The notes under the pieces: generated by a model | Database searches by the model: none | Seen by the model: the letters and a program-made list of their open reading frames with translations, nothing else | What the model was told of the DNA's origin: nothing | Program-made: the position numbers and the translations under genes | Origin: Cryobacterium glucosi | GTDB lineage: Bacteria; Actinomycetota; Actinomycetes; Actinomycetales; Microbacteriaceae | Length of the DNA: 64,000 nt | Assembly: GCF_004402235.1 (NCBI RefSeq) | Contig: NZ_SOFS01000012.1 | Span: 248,001 to 312,000 of the forward strand | Reading direction: 5' to 3' | Shown here: positions 54,660 through 64,000 of the stretch, piece by piece | How the letters are laid out: every line of letters begins with the position of its first letter | Position numbering within the stretch: position 1 is the first letter of the stretch

Positions 54660-55580
54660 TTAAAGCAGCGAGGGTGCTTTACGCAGATTCATCAAGTCTA
54701 CGACTTCCCGGGCCGCCACATTGACCTCCTGGTTGACCACACGGAAATCGAACTCGTCCTGGGCCGCCAGCTCGAGCTTCGCGGTCTCCAGGCGGCGTGC
54801 CTGTTCCGCGGGGCTTTCGGTGCCGCGGCCGATGAGGCGGCGGACCAGTTCATCCCAGCTCGGCGGAAGCAGGAAGACCATTCGCGCTTCGGACATGGCC
54901 GCGCGCACGGAGCGTGCGCCCTGAAGGTCGATTTCGAGGAGGACGCTGTGTCCGCTCGCGAGTGCCTGTTCCACGGGCTCGCGAGGGGTCCCGTAGCGGA
55001 AGGCATTGTGGACGACGGCCCACTCGAGCAGCTCCCCCGACGCGACCATACGGTCGAATTCGGCGTCGGAGACGAAGAAGTAGCTCTTTCCTTCGACTTC
55101 GCCCGGCCGCGGGGCACGGGTCGTCGCCGACACGGAAAGATGCACATCGGGGTAGTTCTCGCGGATATAGCCGGCGACGGCACCCTTACCGACCGCCGTC
55201 GGCCCGGCGAGCACGACGAGGTGTGCGTCGGTGGATCCACGACGGGACACGGTCCGGTTCGCGAGGAATTCGCGCAGGCGGTCGCGCTGGTGCTTGCCGA
55301 GGCCGCCGAGCCGTTTGGACGGCGAGATCTCGAGCTGGGTCATGATCCGGCGCATCTTCGTGACACCGATGGCCGGGATGCTGACGAGGAACTCCGTCGC
55401 GCGCAGGCGTCCTTCGACGCCGTCCGGATGCTCGATGGCGGCAGAGAGCACGGCAAGCGGCGTGCGCTTCCCTGCTGCGATCTCGGCCTTGACCGCTGCG
55501 CGCGCTCGGCGCGCTGCCACGGCTGCGCGCGATGCGGCAACCCGATCGACGTCTGGTGGGGTAGGGCGATTCTCAGCCAC
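54660..55580 (-). CDS. gmk: Actinobacterial integration host factor fused to guanylate kinase
   Basis: A 306-residue fusion. Residues about 8-110 match mIHF, the actinobacterial nucleoid protein: the basic helix ARRARAAVKAEIAAGK and the DNA-binding region IPAIGVTKMRRIM. Residues about 118-300 are guanylate kinase (GMP to GDP) with Walker A GPTAVGKGAVAG and ATTRAPRPGEVEGKSYFFV. In mycobacteria these are two adjacent genes. The GTG at 55578-55580 has AGGAG upstream and overlaps the pyrF stop by 8 bp; a start upstream would run further into pyrF. No stop or second start separates the two domains. Confidence 0.95.
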   Translation of the reverse strand: MAENRPTPPDVDRVAASRAAVAARRARAAVKAEIAAGKRTPLAVLSAAIEHPDGVEGRLRATEFLVSIPAIGVTKMRRIMTQLEISPSKRLGGLGKHQRDRLREFLANRTVSRRGSTDAHLVVLAGPTAVGKGAVAGYIRENYPDVHLSVSATTRAPRPGEVEGKSYFFVSDAEFDRMVASGELLEWAVVHNAFRYGTPREPVEQALASGHSVLLEIDLQGARSVRAAMSEARMVFLLPPSWDELVRRLIGRGTESPAEQARRLETAKLELAAQDEFDFRVVNQEVNVAAREVVDLMNLRKAPSLL

Positions 55581-56442
55581 GGGCCGCTCCTGCTTCAAGT
55601 ACTCGGCGTGCGATCGCCTGTCCGATTCGTTCCGGGCCTGCTGACAACACGCTACGAGATTCACTCACTATTACGGAATGAGCGTACCCCCCAAAGAGGT
55701 TTCCCAGATCAGCGACATGCGCACCCTGGTGACCAAATCCGGGAGCGAGGATCGGGGTGGCTCCTCCGACGGGTGCAACCGAGAGGTCGAGGCCGAAATC
55801 GGCGAGGTCGAGTGTCGCACCGAGCACGACGCCGATCGAGCCGAGCCGACCCGTTCCCCCCGCCCTCGCGTTGCGTTCGGCGACGTCGTCGAAGACGGCA
55901 CGGGCCACTGTGGCACCGGCGTGCGGGCCGTCGGGGACGCGGGCGCGCTGGATGGCGCTCGCCTCCGGATTCGAGGTTGCCGAGAGCACGAAGAGCCCCT
56001 TGCCCGCAGCGGCGGCCCGTTCGAAGACGGGCTCGAGCGAACCGACGCCCATGTACGCGTTGACGGTGATCGCATCCACTTCGAGCGGGGAACCGGGGGT
56101 GAGCCAGGCCTCACCGTACGCAGCGACGCTCGTTCCGAGATCGCCGCGCTTCACGTCCGCGATCACGAGCAGTCCTGCTGCGTGGGCATCCGCGAGCACG
56201 CGTTCGAAGGCGAGGTACCCCCGCGACCCGAAACGCTCGTAGAAGGCGAGCTGGGGCTTGATGAGGCCGACCCTGCCTGCGCACGCGGCGACGACGAGAC
56301 GCCCGAAGGTCTCGGCGCCGTCAGCGGTGTCCGGCAGGTTCCAGTCCGACAACAGCCAGGCGTGGGGGTCGATACCCACGCAGAGCTGGCCCCACCGGCC
56401 GAACGCGGCCTCGACACGGTCGCCGAACGTGGCGTCGATCAC
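55573..56442 (-). CDS. pyrF: Orotidine 5'-phosphate decarboxylase (subfamily 2)
   Basis: A 289-residue enzyme of the last UMP step. The catalytic D-x-K-R-x-D is in [12 protein letters not shown], and GIDPHAWLL and [12 protein letters not shown] are the other active-site pieces. The length and motifs are those of the actinobacterial subfamily. Its start overlaps carB by 4 bp and its stop overlaps gmk by 8 bp. Confidence 0.97.
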   Translation of the reverse strand: MIDATFGDRVEAAFGRWGQLCVGIDPHAWLLSDWNLPDTADGAETFGRLVVAACAGRVGLIKPQLAFYERFGSRGYLAFERVLADAHAAGLLVIADVKRGDLGTSVAAYGEAWLTPGSPLEVDAITVNAYMGVGSLEPVFERAAAAGKGLFVLSATSNPEASAIQRARVPDGPHAGATVARAVFDDVAERNARAGGTGRLGSIGVVLGATLDLADFGLDLSVAPVGGATPILAPGFGHQGAHVADLGNLFGGYAHSVIVSESRSVLSAGPERIGQAIARRVLEAGAARG

Positions 56443-59400
56443 AGGGCGGCTTCCCGCGTGAGTGCATATTCCTGGAGCGATGTCACCTCGAACCCGCCTC
56501 GAATCGCGTCGATGGATGCGACGGCAGCGCTGAGCTCCGCGATCGTCGTGAACAACGGCAGGTCCGCGGCGACGGCCGCCGCCCGGATCTCGTAGCCGTC
56601 GGCACGGGCGGTGCGACCGCCGGGGGTGTTGATGACGATCTGAACCTCTTCGCGGCGGATCAGCTCGACGATCGACGTGTCTTCCTCATCGTGCTTCTCG
56701 CTGAACTTCGTGACGACCCTCGCGCGGATTCCGTTGCGCTGCAACACCTCCGCGGTGCCCTCCGTGGCGGCGATCTCGTAGCCGAGCTGCTGCAGGCGCA
56801 GCATCGGCAGGATGATCGCACGCTTGTCGCGGTCGGAGACCGAGACGAACACGGTTCCGCTGAGCGGGATTCCACCGTACGCGGCGAGCTGGCTCTTGGC
56901 GAAGGCGCGGGGGAAGTCACGGTCGATGCCCATCACCTCTCCGGTCGAGCGCATCTCCGGGCCGAGCACGGAATCGACGACGTGGCCTTCCGGGGTGCGG
57001 AACCGGTTGAAGGGAAGCACGGCCTCCTTCACGGCGACCGGCGATTCCATCGGGACGCGGGAGCCGTCGATGAGCGGCAGCTTTCCACTCGCCTTGAGTT
57101 CGGCGATGCTGGTTCCGACCATGATGAGCGCGGCGGCCTTGGCGAGGGTGATCCCGAGAGCCTTCGCGACGAAGGGCACCGTGCGGGAGGCCCGCGGGTT
57201 GGCCTCGAGCACGTAGAGCACGCCGGCCCCGATGGCGAACTGCACGTTGAGCAGGCCGCGCACGCCGATGCCCTGCGCGATCCCGAGGGTGGCCTCGCGG
57301 ACCCGGTTGATCTCGGCACGGCCGAGGGTCACGGGTGGCAGGGTGCAGCTCGAGTCACCGGAGTGGATGCCGGCTTCCTCGATGTGCTCCATGACGCCGC
57401 CGATGTACAGCTCGGTGCCGTCGTAGATCGCGTCGACGTCGATCTCGATGGCGTCGTCCAGGAACCGGTCGACGAGCACGGGGTGCGACGGGCCGATGAT
57501 GCCCTGGCCCTGCATCCGCTCGAAGTAGTCGGCGAGGGACAGGGAATCGTAGATGATCTCCATGCCGCGGCCGCCGAGCACGTAGCTCGGGCGGACGAGG
57601 ACGGGGTAGCCGATCTCCTCAGCGACGACGACGGCACCGGTGAAGTCGGTGGCGACGCCGTTGCGGGGGGCGAGCAGGCCGGCCTCGTCGAGGATCTTCG
57701 AGAACAGGCCGCGCTCCTCCGCGAGGTCGATCGCGGTGGGCGAGGTGCCGAGGATCGGGATTCCCTCCGCCTCGAGCCCCTTCGCGAGCCCGAGGGCCGT
57801 CTGGCCGCCGAGTTGCACGACGACGCCGACGAGTTCGCCGCTCTGGCTCTCCGCGTGGATGACCTCGAGCACGTCCTCGAGGGTGAGCGGCTCGAAGTAG
57901 AGCCGGTCGCTCGTGTCGTAGTCCGTCGAGACGGTCTCGGGGTTGCAGTTGATCATGATGGTCTCGTAGCCGGCCTCGGAGAGGGCGAACGAGGCGTGAA
58001 CACACGAGTAGTCGAACTCGACGCCCTGGCCGATGCGGTTCGGGCCTGAGCCGAGGATGACGACCTTGCGGCGGTCGCTGGGGACGACCTCCGTCTCCTC
58101 GTCGTAGCTCGAGTAGTGGTACGGGGTCAGGGCGGGGAACTCCCCCGCGCAGGTGTCGACGGTCTTGTAGACCGGGCGCACGCCGAGGATGTGTCGGACC
58201 TTGCGGACATCCGCTTCGCCGAAGCCGCGGAGCTCGCCGATCTGGGCGTCGGAGAAACCGTGGTCCTTCGCGGTACGGAGGATGTCCATGTCGAGCCGTT
58301 CGGCGGCGGCGACGTCTGCGGCGATCTCGTTGATCAGGACGATCTGGTCGATGAACCACGGGTCGATCTTGGTGGCTTCGAAGACCTGATCGATCGTGGC
58401 GCCCTTGCGGAGGGCCTGCTGAACGGTGACGATGCGGCCGTCCGTCGGGATCGAGGCAACCTCGAGGAGTTCCTCGAGCGTGCGGGTCTCCTCACCCCAG
58501 TGGAAGGACGATCCGCGCTTCTCGAGCGAACGCAAGGCCTTCTGCAGGGCGGATGCGTAGGTGCGGCCGATCGCCATGGCCTCGCCGACGGACTTCATGG
58601 TCGTGGTGAGGCGCGGGTCTGCGGCGGGGAACTTCTCGAACGCGAAGCGCGGGACCTTGACCACGACGTAGTCGAGGGTCGGTTCGAAGCTCGCCGGGGT
58701 GACCTGGGTGATGTCGTTCGGGATCTCGTCCAGGCGGTAACCGAGGGCGAGCTTCGCCGCGATCTTCGCGATCGGGAAGCCGGTGGCCTTGCTCGCGAGG
58801 GCGGACGAACGCGACACGCGCGGGTTCATCTCGATCACGATGATGCGCCCGTCGGCCGGGTCGATCGCGAACTGGATGTTGCAGCCGCCGGTGTCGACGC
58901 CGACGGCACGGATGATGTCGATGCCGATGTCGCGGAGCTTCTGGTACTCGCGGTCCGTGAGGGTGAGCGCGGGGGCGACGGTGATCGAGTCACCGGTGTG
59001 CACGCCGACCGGGTCGACGTTCTCGATCGAACAGACGACGACCGTGTTGTCGGCCGTGTCGCGCATCATCTCGAGTTCGTATTCCTTCCAGCCGAGGATG
59101 GATTCCTCGAGGAGGACCTCGGTGGTCGGGCTCTGGTGCAGGCCGTCGCCGACGATGCGGCGCAGTTCCTCTTCGGTGTACGCGAATCCGGAGCCGAGGC
59201 CGCCCATCGTGAAGGAGGGGCGCACCACGAGCGGATAGCCGAGGTCTTCGGCGAAGCCGATGGCCTCATCGACGGTGTGCGCGATGTGCGAGCGGGCGAC
59301 GTCTGCGCCGGCGTCGAGCACGAGCTGCTTGAAGATCTGGCGGTCTTCGCCCTTCTGGATGGCCTCGAAGGACGCTCCGATCAGTTCGACGTCGTACTTC

Positions 59401-59726
59401 TCGAGGATGCCGCGCTCGTGCAACTGGATGGCCGCGTTGAGCGCGGTCTGGCCGCCGAGGGTCGGTAGGATGGCGTCGGGGCGTTCCTTCGCGATGATCG
59501 TCTCGAGGATCTCCGGAGTGATCGGCTCGATGTAGGTCGCATCCGCGAAGTCGGGGTCCGTCATGATCGTGGCCGGGTTCGAATTGACCAGGATGACCCT
59601 GACGCCCTCTGCGCGCAGCACGCGGCAGGCCTGGGTTCCTGAGTAGTCGAATTCGCAGGCCTGGCCGATGACGATCGGCCCGCTTCCGATGACCAGGACG
59701 CTGTTGATATCGTCGCGCTTGGGCAT
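56439..59726 (-). CDS. carB: Carbamoyl-phosphate synthase, large subunit
   Basis: A 1095-residue enzyme that makes carbamoyl phosphate for pyrimidines and arginine. Two ATP-grasp halves are visible ([13 protein letters not shown] and [26 protein letters not shown] and [13 protein letters not shown]), with the MGS-type allosteric domain at the C-terminus. It begins with a 1-bp overlap (TAATG) with carA. Confidence 0.98.
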   Translation of the reverse strand: MPKRDDINSVLVIGSGPIVIGQACEFDYSGTQACRVLRAEGVRVILVNSNPATIMTDPDFADATYIEPITPEILETIIAKERPDAILPTLGGQTALNAAIQLHERGILEKYDVELIGASFEAIQKGEDRQIFKQLVLDAGADVARSHIAHTVDEAIGFAEDLGYPLVVRPSFTMGGLGSGFAYTEEELRRIVGDGLHQSPTTEVLLEESILGWKEYELEMMRDTADNTVVVCSIENVDPVGVHTGDSITVAPALTLTDREYQKLRDIGIDIIRAVGVDTGGCNIQFAIDPADGRIIVIEMNPRVSRSSALASKATGFPIAKIAAKLALGYRLDEIPNDITQVTPASFEPTLDYVVVKVPRFAFEKFPAADPRLTTTMKSVGEAMAIGRTYASALQKALRSLEKRGSSFHWGEETRTLEELLEVASIPTDGRIVTVQQALRKGATIDQVFEATKIDPWFIDQIVLINEIAADVAAAERLDMDILRTAKDHGFSDAQIGELRGFGEADVRKVRHILGVRPVYKTVDTCAGEFPALTPYHYSSYDEETEVVPSDRRKVVILGSGPNRIGQGVEFDYSCVHASFALSEAGYETIMINCNPETVSTDYDTSDRLYFEPLTLEDVLEVIHAESQSGELVGVVVQLGGQTALGLAKGLEAEGIPILGTSPTAIDLAEERGLFSKILDEAGLLAPRNGVATDFTGAVVVAEEIGYPVLVRPSYVLGGRGMEIIYDSLSLADYFERMQGQGIIGPSHPVLVDRFLDDAIEIDVDAIYDGTELYIGGVMEHIEEAGIHSGDSSCTLPPVTLGRAEINRVREATLGIAQGIGVRGLLNVQFAIGAGVLYVLEANPRASRTVPFVAKALGITLAKAAALIMVGTSIAELKASGKLPLIDGSRVPMESPVAVKEAVLPFNRFRTPEGHVVDSVLGPEMRSTGEVMGIDRDFPRAFAKSQLAAYGGIPLSGTVFVSVSDRDKRAIILPMLRLQQLGYEIAATEGTAEVLQRNGIRARVVTKFSEKHDEEDTSIVELIRREEVQIVINTPGGRTARADGYEIRAAAVAADLPLFTTIAELSAAVASIDAIRGGFEVTSLQEYALTREAAL

Positions 59727-60955
59727 TACTTGGCGTCTCCTGCTCCGGTGGCCGCCGTGTGGGCGGTCACCATGTCCCTGAACCGATCAAAGAGGTAGTT
59801 GGCGTCGTGCGGGCCTGCCGCAGACTCGGGGTGGTACTGCACGGAGAACGCGGGGATGTCGAGGCAGCGGATGCCTTCGACGACCTGGTCGTTCAGGCTG
59901 TAGTGGCTGACCTCGACGCGGCCGAAGCCGGTGCGGGAGTCGCTGACGCCTTCGATCGGCATGTCCACGGCGAAGCCGTGGTTCTGCGACGTGATCTCGA
60001 CGCGGCCGGTGGTCTTGTCGAGCACGGGCTGGTTGATGCCGCGGTGGCCGAAGGGGAGCTTGTAGGTGCGGAAGCCGAGCGCCCTGCCGAGGAGCTGGTT
60101 GCCGAAGCAGATGCCGAAGTACGGCACGCCGGCGCGGAGGACCTCCTGCAGCAGGGTGACGTGCGCATCGGACGCCGCAGGATCACCGGGTCCGTTGGAG
60201 AAGAAAAGCGCGGTCGGATTGAGCGAGAGCACGTGCTCCGCCGTGACCGACTGGGGCAGCACGAGCACTTCGAAGCCGCGTTCGGCGAGGTAGTTCAGCG
60301 TCGACGTCTTGACGCCGAGGTCGAGCACCGCGACGGAGCCGATCCGTTCGCCCTTCGCCGGAATCTGGAACGGTTCGACCGTCGACACCTGGTCTGACAG
60401 GTTGCGGCCGCGCATGGGGGCGCCGCCGCGGACGAGTTCGAGCTGCTCGCCTGCCGACAGGTCGAAGGCGGGCCCGGAGAAGATGCCGCTCTTCATGGCG
60501 CCGGCCGAGCGGATGTGCCGGGTGATCGCCCGGGTGTCGATGCCGCTGATCCCGACGACCTCGTTGTTCGTGAGGTCCTCGTCGAGGGTGCGCGTCGAGC
60601 GGAAGTTCGAGGCGATCCTGGCCGGTTCGCGCACGATGAACCCGGCAACCCAGATCCGGGAGGATTCCATGTCCTCGTCGTTGGCCCCGGTGTTGCCGAT
60701 GTGCGGGGCGGTCATCAGGACGATCTGGCCGGCGTACGACGGGTCGGTCAGGGTCTCCTGGTAGCCGGTCATTCCGGTCGCAAAGACGATCTCGCCGAGG
60801 GTCTGTCCTCGGCTGCCGTATGCGTGGCCGACGAAGCGCCTGCCGTCCTCCAGGACGAGCACGGCGGGAGCCGTGGTCGGCGTGGTGGGTGTCTCCGGTG
60901 TCGTCGGTGTCGTCTCGTCGGGTGCCGCCTGGGCCTGGGCCTCGGTGTCGCTCAC
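59726..60955 (-). CDS. carA: Carbamoyl-phosphate synthase, small subunit
   Basis: A 409-residue glutaminase subunit. The class I amidotransferase Cys is in [12 protein letters not shown] and the catalytic His and Glu in [14 protein letters not shown] chose the GTG at 60953-60955, next to the stop of the PH-like gene; the first 30 residues are a Thr/Pro-rich stretch that ends at [10 protein letters not shown], where the conserved domain begins, so translation could also start internally. Confidence 0.95.
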   Translation of the reverse strand: MSDTEAQAQAAPDETTPTTPETPTTPTTAPAVLVLEDGRRFVGHAYGSRGQTLGEIVFATGMTGYQETLTDPSYAGQIVLMTAPHIGNTGANDEDMESSRIWVAGFIVREPARIASNFRSTRTLDEDLTNNEVVGISGIDTRAITRHIRSAGAMKSGIFSGPAFDLSAGEQLELVRGGAPMRGRNLSDQVSTVEPFQIPAKGERIGSVAVLDLGVKTSTLNYLAERGFEVLVLPQSVTAEHVLSLNPTALFFSNGPGDPAASDAHVTLLQEVLRAGVPYFGICFGNQLLGRALGFRTYKLPFGHRGINQPVLDKTTGRVEITSQNHGFAVDMPIEGVSDSRTGFGRVEVSHYSLNDQVVEGIRCLDIPAFSVQYHPESAAGPHDANYLFDRFRDMVTAHTAATGAGDAK

Positions 60956-60956
60956 G

Positions 60957-61505
60957 CTACGCCTCGCTTTCGTCGTGCGCGTCCGGGTGCAGGGCACCCG
61001 CCGCTTCGGTTCGGATCGACGCGCTCACGCGGGCGCGGTCGGTGGGGTCAAGGATGCGGAAGTAGCTGTCGACGACCTGACCTGCGGCATCCGCTTGCGG
61101 CTGGAGGCGCCAGCGGAGCAGGAGCAGACCGCCGGTCTCGACGGCGCGGTCGATGGTCCAGGTGGCGTCCTCGAGTCCGGTGACGGCCGCCATCGGGATG
61201 AAGACCGGGTTCTCGCCGACGAGATCGAGCAGAACGCCGGTCCCGGTCACGGTGACCAGGGCGCGGGCCCGAAAGCCGAGGCCGCGGATGTTCAGGCGTT
61301 CGAGCTGTCGGCCTTCCCGTGTGGTCGCGACGTAGAACGCTTCGGCCGTTGCGAGCACGGCATCGGCCGATTCCGGTCCTGGGAGCGGGTAGCCCGCGGC
61401 CAGCGCGGCATCGCGGCGGGTGCGTGCACGCCAGCTTCGGAGCATGAGCGCGAGCACGGCGACGAGGACCAGACCGATCAGGATGGCGGGGATGGTGCTA
61501 TCCAT
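60957..61505 (-). CDS. Membrane-anchored PH-like protein of the pyr operon
   Basis: A 182-residue protein with one N-terminal membrane helix (about residues 5-22) and a cytoplasmic beta-rich domain ([50 protein letters not shown]). Proteins of this layout lie between pyrC and carA in many actinobacteria and are classed as PH-like. The role is unknown; the conserved position suggests a link to pyrimidine synthesis or membrane placement. It overlaps the pyrC stop by 8 bp and ends 1 bp before carA. Confidence 0.82.
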   Translation of the reverse strand: MDSTIPAILIGLVLVAVLALMLRSWRARTRRDAALAAGYPLPGPESADAVLATAEAFYVATTREGRQLERLNIRGLGFRARALVTVTGTGVLLDLVGENPVFIPMAAVTGLEDATWTIDRAVETGGLLLLRWRLQPQADAAGQVVDSYFRILDPTDRARVSASIRTEAAGALHPDAHDESEA

Positions 61506-62838
61506 GCTGGGGTTCCTCTCGTCCGCCGAGTTCAGCGGGGGCCCTGAGGACCCCGTCGAGCACGGTCGCCGTGCCGCGGTGGAAGACGGCGACGACCCGA
61601 CCGGGCAGGGTCATCGCGAGGTATGGCGAGTTGGTGCTCTTGCCGGCGAGGTCGTCCCTGCCGAACTCCCGGCTCGCTGCCGGGTCGTAGAGGGTGACGT
61701 TGGCGGGGGCGCCGACCTCGAGCGGCCTGCCCTGGCTCGCGAGGCGCCCGATCCGTGCCGGGGTGGCCGAGAGCACCCGGGACACGTCCCGCCAGTCGAG
61801 AAGTCCGGTGTCGACGACGGATGCCTGCACGACCGAGAGCGCGGATTCGAGTCCGACCATCCCGTTGGCGGCCGCATCCCATTCACAGTCCTTGGACTCG
61901 ACGGGGTGCGGGGCGTGATCGGTTGCGACGATGTCGATCGTGCCGTCGGCGAGGCCGGCGCGGAGGGCGTCGACGTCTTCGCGGCGGCGCAGCGGCGGAT
62001 TGACCTTGTAGCGGGCGTCGTAGCCGCGGACCAGGTCCTCGGTGAGGAGCAGGTGGTGCGGGGTGGCCTCCGCGGTCACGTTGATGCCGCGCGCCTTGGC
62101 CCAGCGGATCACGTCGACGGCGCCTGCTGTCGAGACGTGGCAGACGTGCAGGCGGCTCCCGACGTGCTCGGCGAGCAGCACGTCGCGCGCGATGATGGAT
62201 TCCTCGGCGACGGCAGGCCAGCCGGCGAGGCCGAGTTCGCTCGAGAGTGCGCCCTCGTTCATCTGGGCCTTCTCGGTGAGGCGCGGTTCCTGGGAGTGCT
62301 GGGCGATGACGCCGTCGAAGGCCTTGACGTATTCGAGGGCGCGACGCATCAGCAGCGGGTCGGAGACGCAGAAGCCGTCGTCGGAGAAGACCCGGACCCG
62401 GGCGCGGCTGGTCGCCATGGCGCCGAGCTCGGCGAGCCGCTCCCCCGCGAGCCCGAGGGTGACGGCGCCGATCGGCTGGACCGTGACGTACCCGGCCCGT
62501 TCACCGAGGGCGAGTACCTGTTCGACGACGCCGGCGGTGTCCTGCACCGGCGAGGTGTTGGCCATTGCGAAGACGCTCGTGAAGCCGCCGATCGCGGCGG
62601 CCTGGCTGCCGGTGAGGATCGTCTCGCTCTGCTCGTAGCCGGGTTCGCGCAAGTGGGTGTGCAGGTCGACGAGTCCGGGAAGGGCGACGAGGCCGTCGGC
62701 GTCGATCACCGTCGCGCCGGCGTGTGAGAGCGCGGTGCCGATTTCCTGGATGCGACCGCCGAAGAGCAACAGGTCGGTGCGGGTGCCGTCGGCGAGGCTC
62801 GCGTTTCGGATCAGATAGCGGGTGGCCGTGTTGTTCAT
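61498..62838 (-). CDS. pyrC: Dihydroorotase
   Basis: A 446-residue zinc amidohydrolase that closes the dihydroorotate ring. The metal His pair is in LVDLHTHLREPGYE, later His are in RLHVCHVSTAGAV, and the catalytic Asp is in IVATDHAPHPVESKD. Length is normal for the multifunctional-type family. It abuts pyrB. Confidence 0.97.
   Translation of the reverse strand: MNNTATRYLIRNASLADGTRTDLLLFGGRIQEIGTALSHAGATVIDADGLVALPGLVDLHTHLREPGYEQSETILTGSQAAAIGGFTSVFAMANTSPVQDTAGVVEQVLALGERAGYVTVQPIGAVTLGLAGERLAELGAMATSRARVRVFSDDGFCVSDPLLMRRALEYVKAFDGVIAQHSQEPRLTEKAQMNEGALSSELGLAGWPAVAEESIIARDVLLAEHVGSRLHVCHVSTAGAVDVIRWAKARGINVTAEATPHHLLLTEDLVRGYDARYKVNPPLRRREDVDALRAGLADGTIDIVATDHAPHPVESKDCEWDAAANGMVGLESALSVVQASVVDTGLLDWRDVSRVLSATPARIGRLASQGRPLEVGAPANVTLYDPAASREFGRDDLAGKSTNSPYLAMTLPGRVVAVFHRGTATVLDGVLRAPAELGGREEPQHG

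Positions 62839-64000
<1,162 letters not shown>

Overview
The window comes from a high-GC actinobacterium. GTG starts are common, genes are packed with 4-bp stop/start overlaps, and several markers point to Micrococcales and probably Microbacteriaceae: a DUF222-HNH protein, a guanylate kinase fused to an actinobacterial integration host factor (mIHF), a PdtaR-type ANTAR regulator, and the actinobacterial trp-lgt-pyk gene order. The genus cannot be told from the sequence alone.

Left edge (1-1.5 kb): the start of polA, a divergent hotdog thioesterase, a bidirectional terminator, pdtaR and a tRNA-Leu(CAA).

Accessory block (1.5-30.1 kb). In many actinobacteria pyk lies close to pdtaR/polA. Here about 28 kb separates them, starting right at the tRNA-Leu. 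It holds: an orphan glucose-6-phosphate dehydrogenase; a cassette of a thermolysin-like metallopeptidase, an MBL-fold hydrolase and a DUF2235 hydrolase; a CDP-alcohol phosphatidyltransferase divergent from a seven-gene operon joined by 4-bp overlaps (MDR dehydrogenase, degenerate PTPS/QueD homologue, glycosyltransferase, methyltransferase, UPF0104 membrane protein, RibD-type reductase, membrane sulfatase-like hydrolase); a DUF222-HNH protein; a GH92 mannosidase with a glycosyltransferase; a xi-class GST; a lipoprotein with an ECF transporter; B12-dependent methionine synthase metH; and an alpha/beta hydrolase. The seven-gene operon is the best candidate for an undescribed system. Its content suggests a pterin-like or other small molecule that is reduced, glycosylated, methylated and handled at the membrane.

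Core block (30.1-64 kb, all on the minus strand, listed here in the direction of transcription from the right edge): pyrR-pyrB-pyrC-(membrane PH-like protein)-carA-carB-pyrF (UMP synthesis), gmk-rpoZ-coaBC-metK-priA-fmt-rsmB-rpe (nucleotide, cofactor, translation and replication genes), hisE-hisG-hisF-hisI, trpE with two small membrane proteins, trpC-trpB-trpA, lgt, gltB-gltD and pyk. Most of these genes abut or overlap.

A recurring feature is a set of short in-frame tandem repeats, mostly with a 15-bp period, in coding linkers (HNH protein, HisI tail, PriA) and in one noncoding stretch, plus a long imperfect hairpin between rsmB and rpe. No CRISPR array, insertion sequence, rRNA or riboswitch was recognised. 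No gene-free stretch exceeds about 220 bases.
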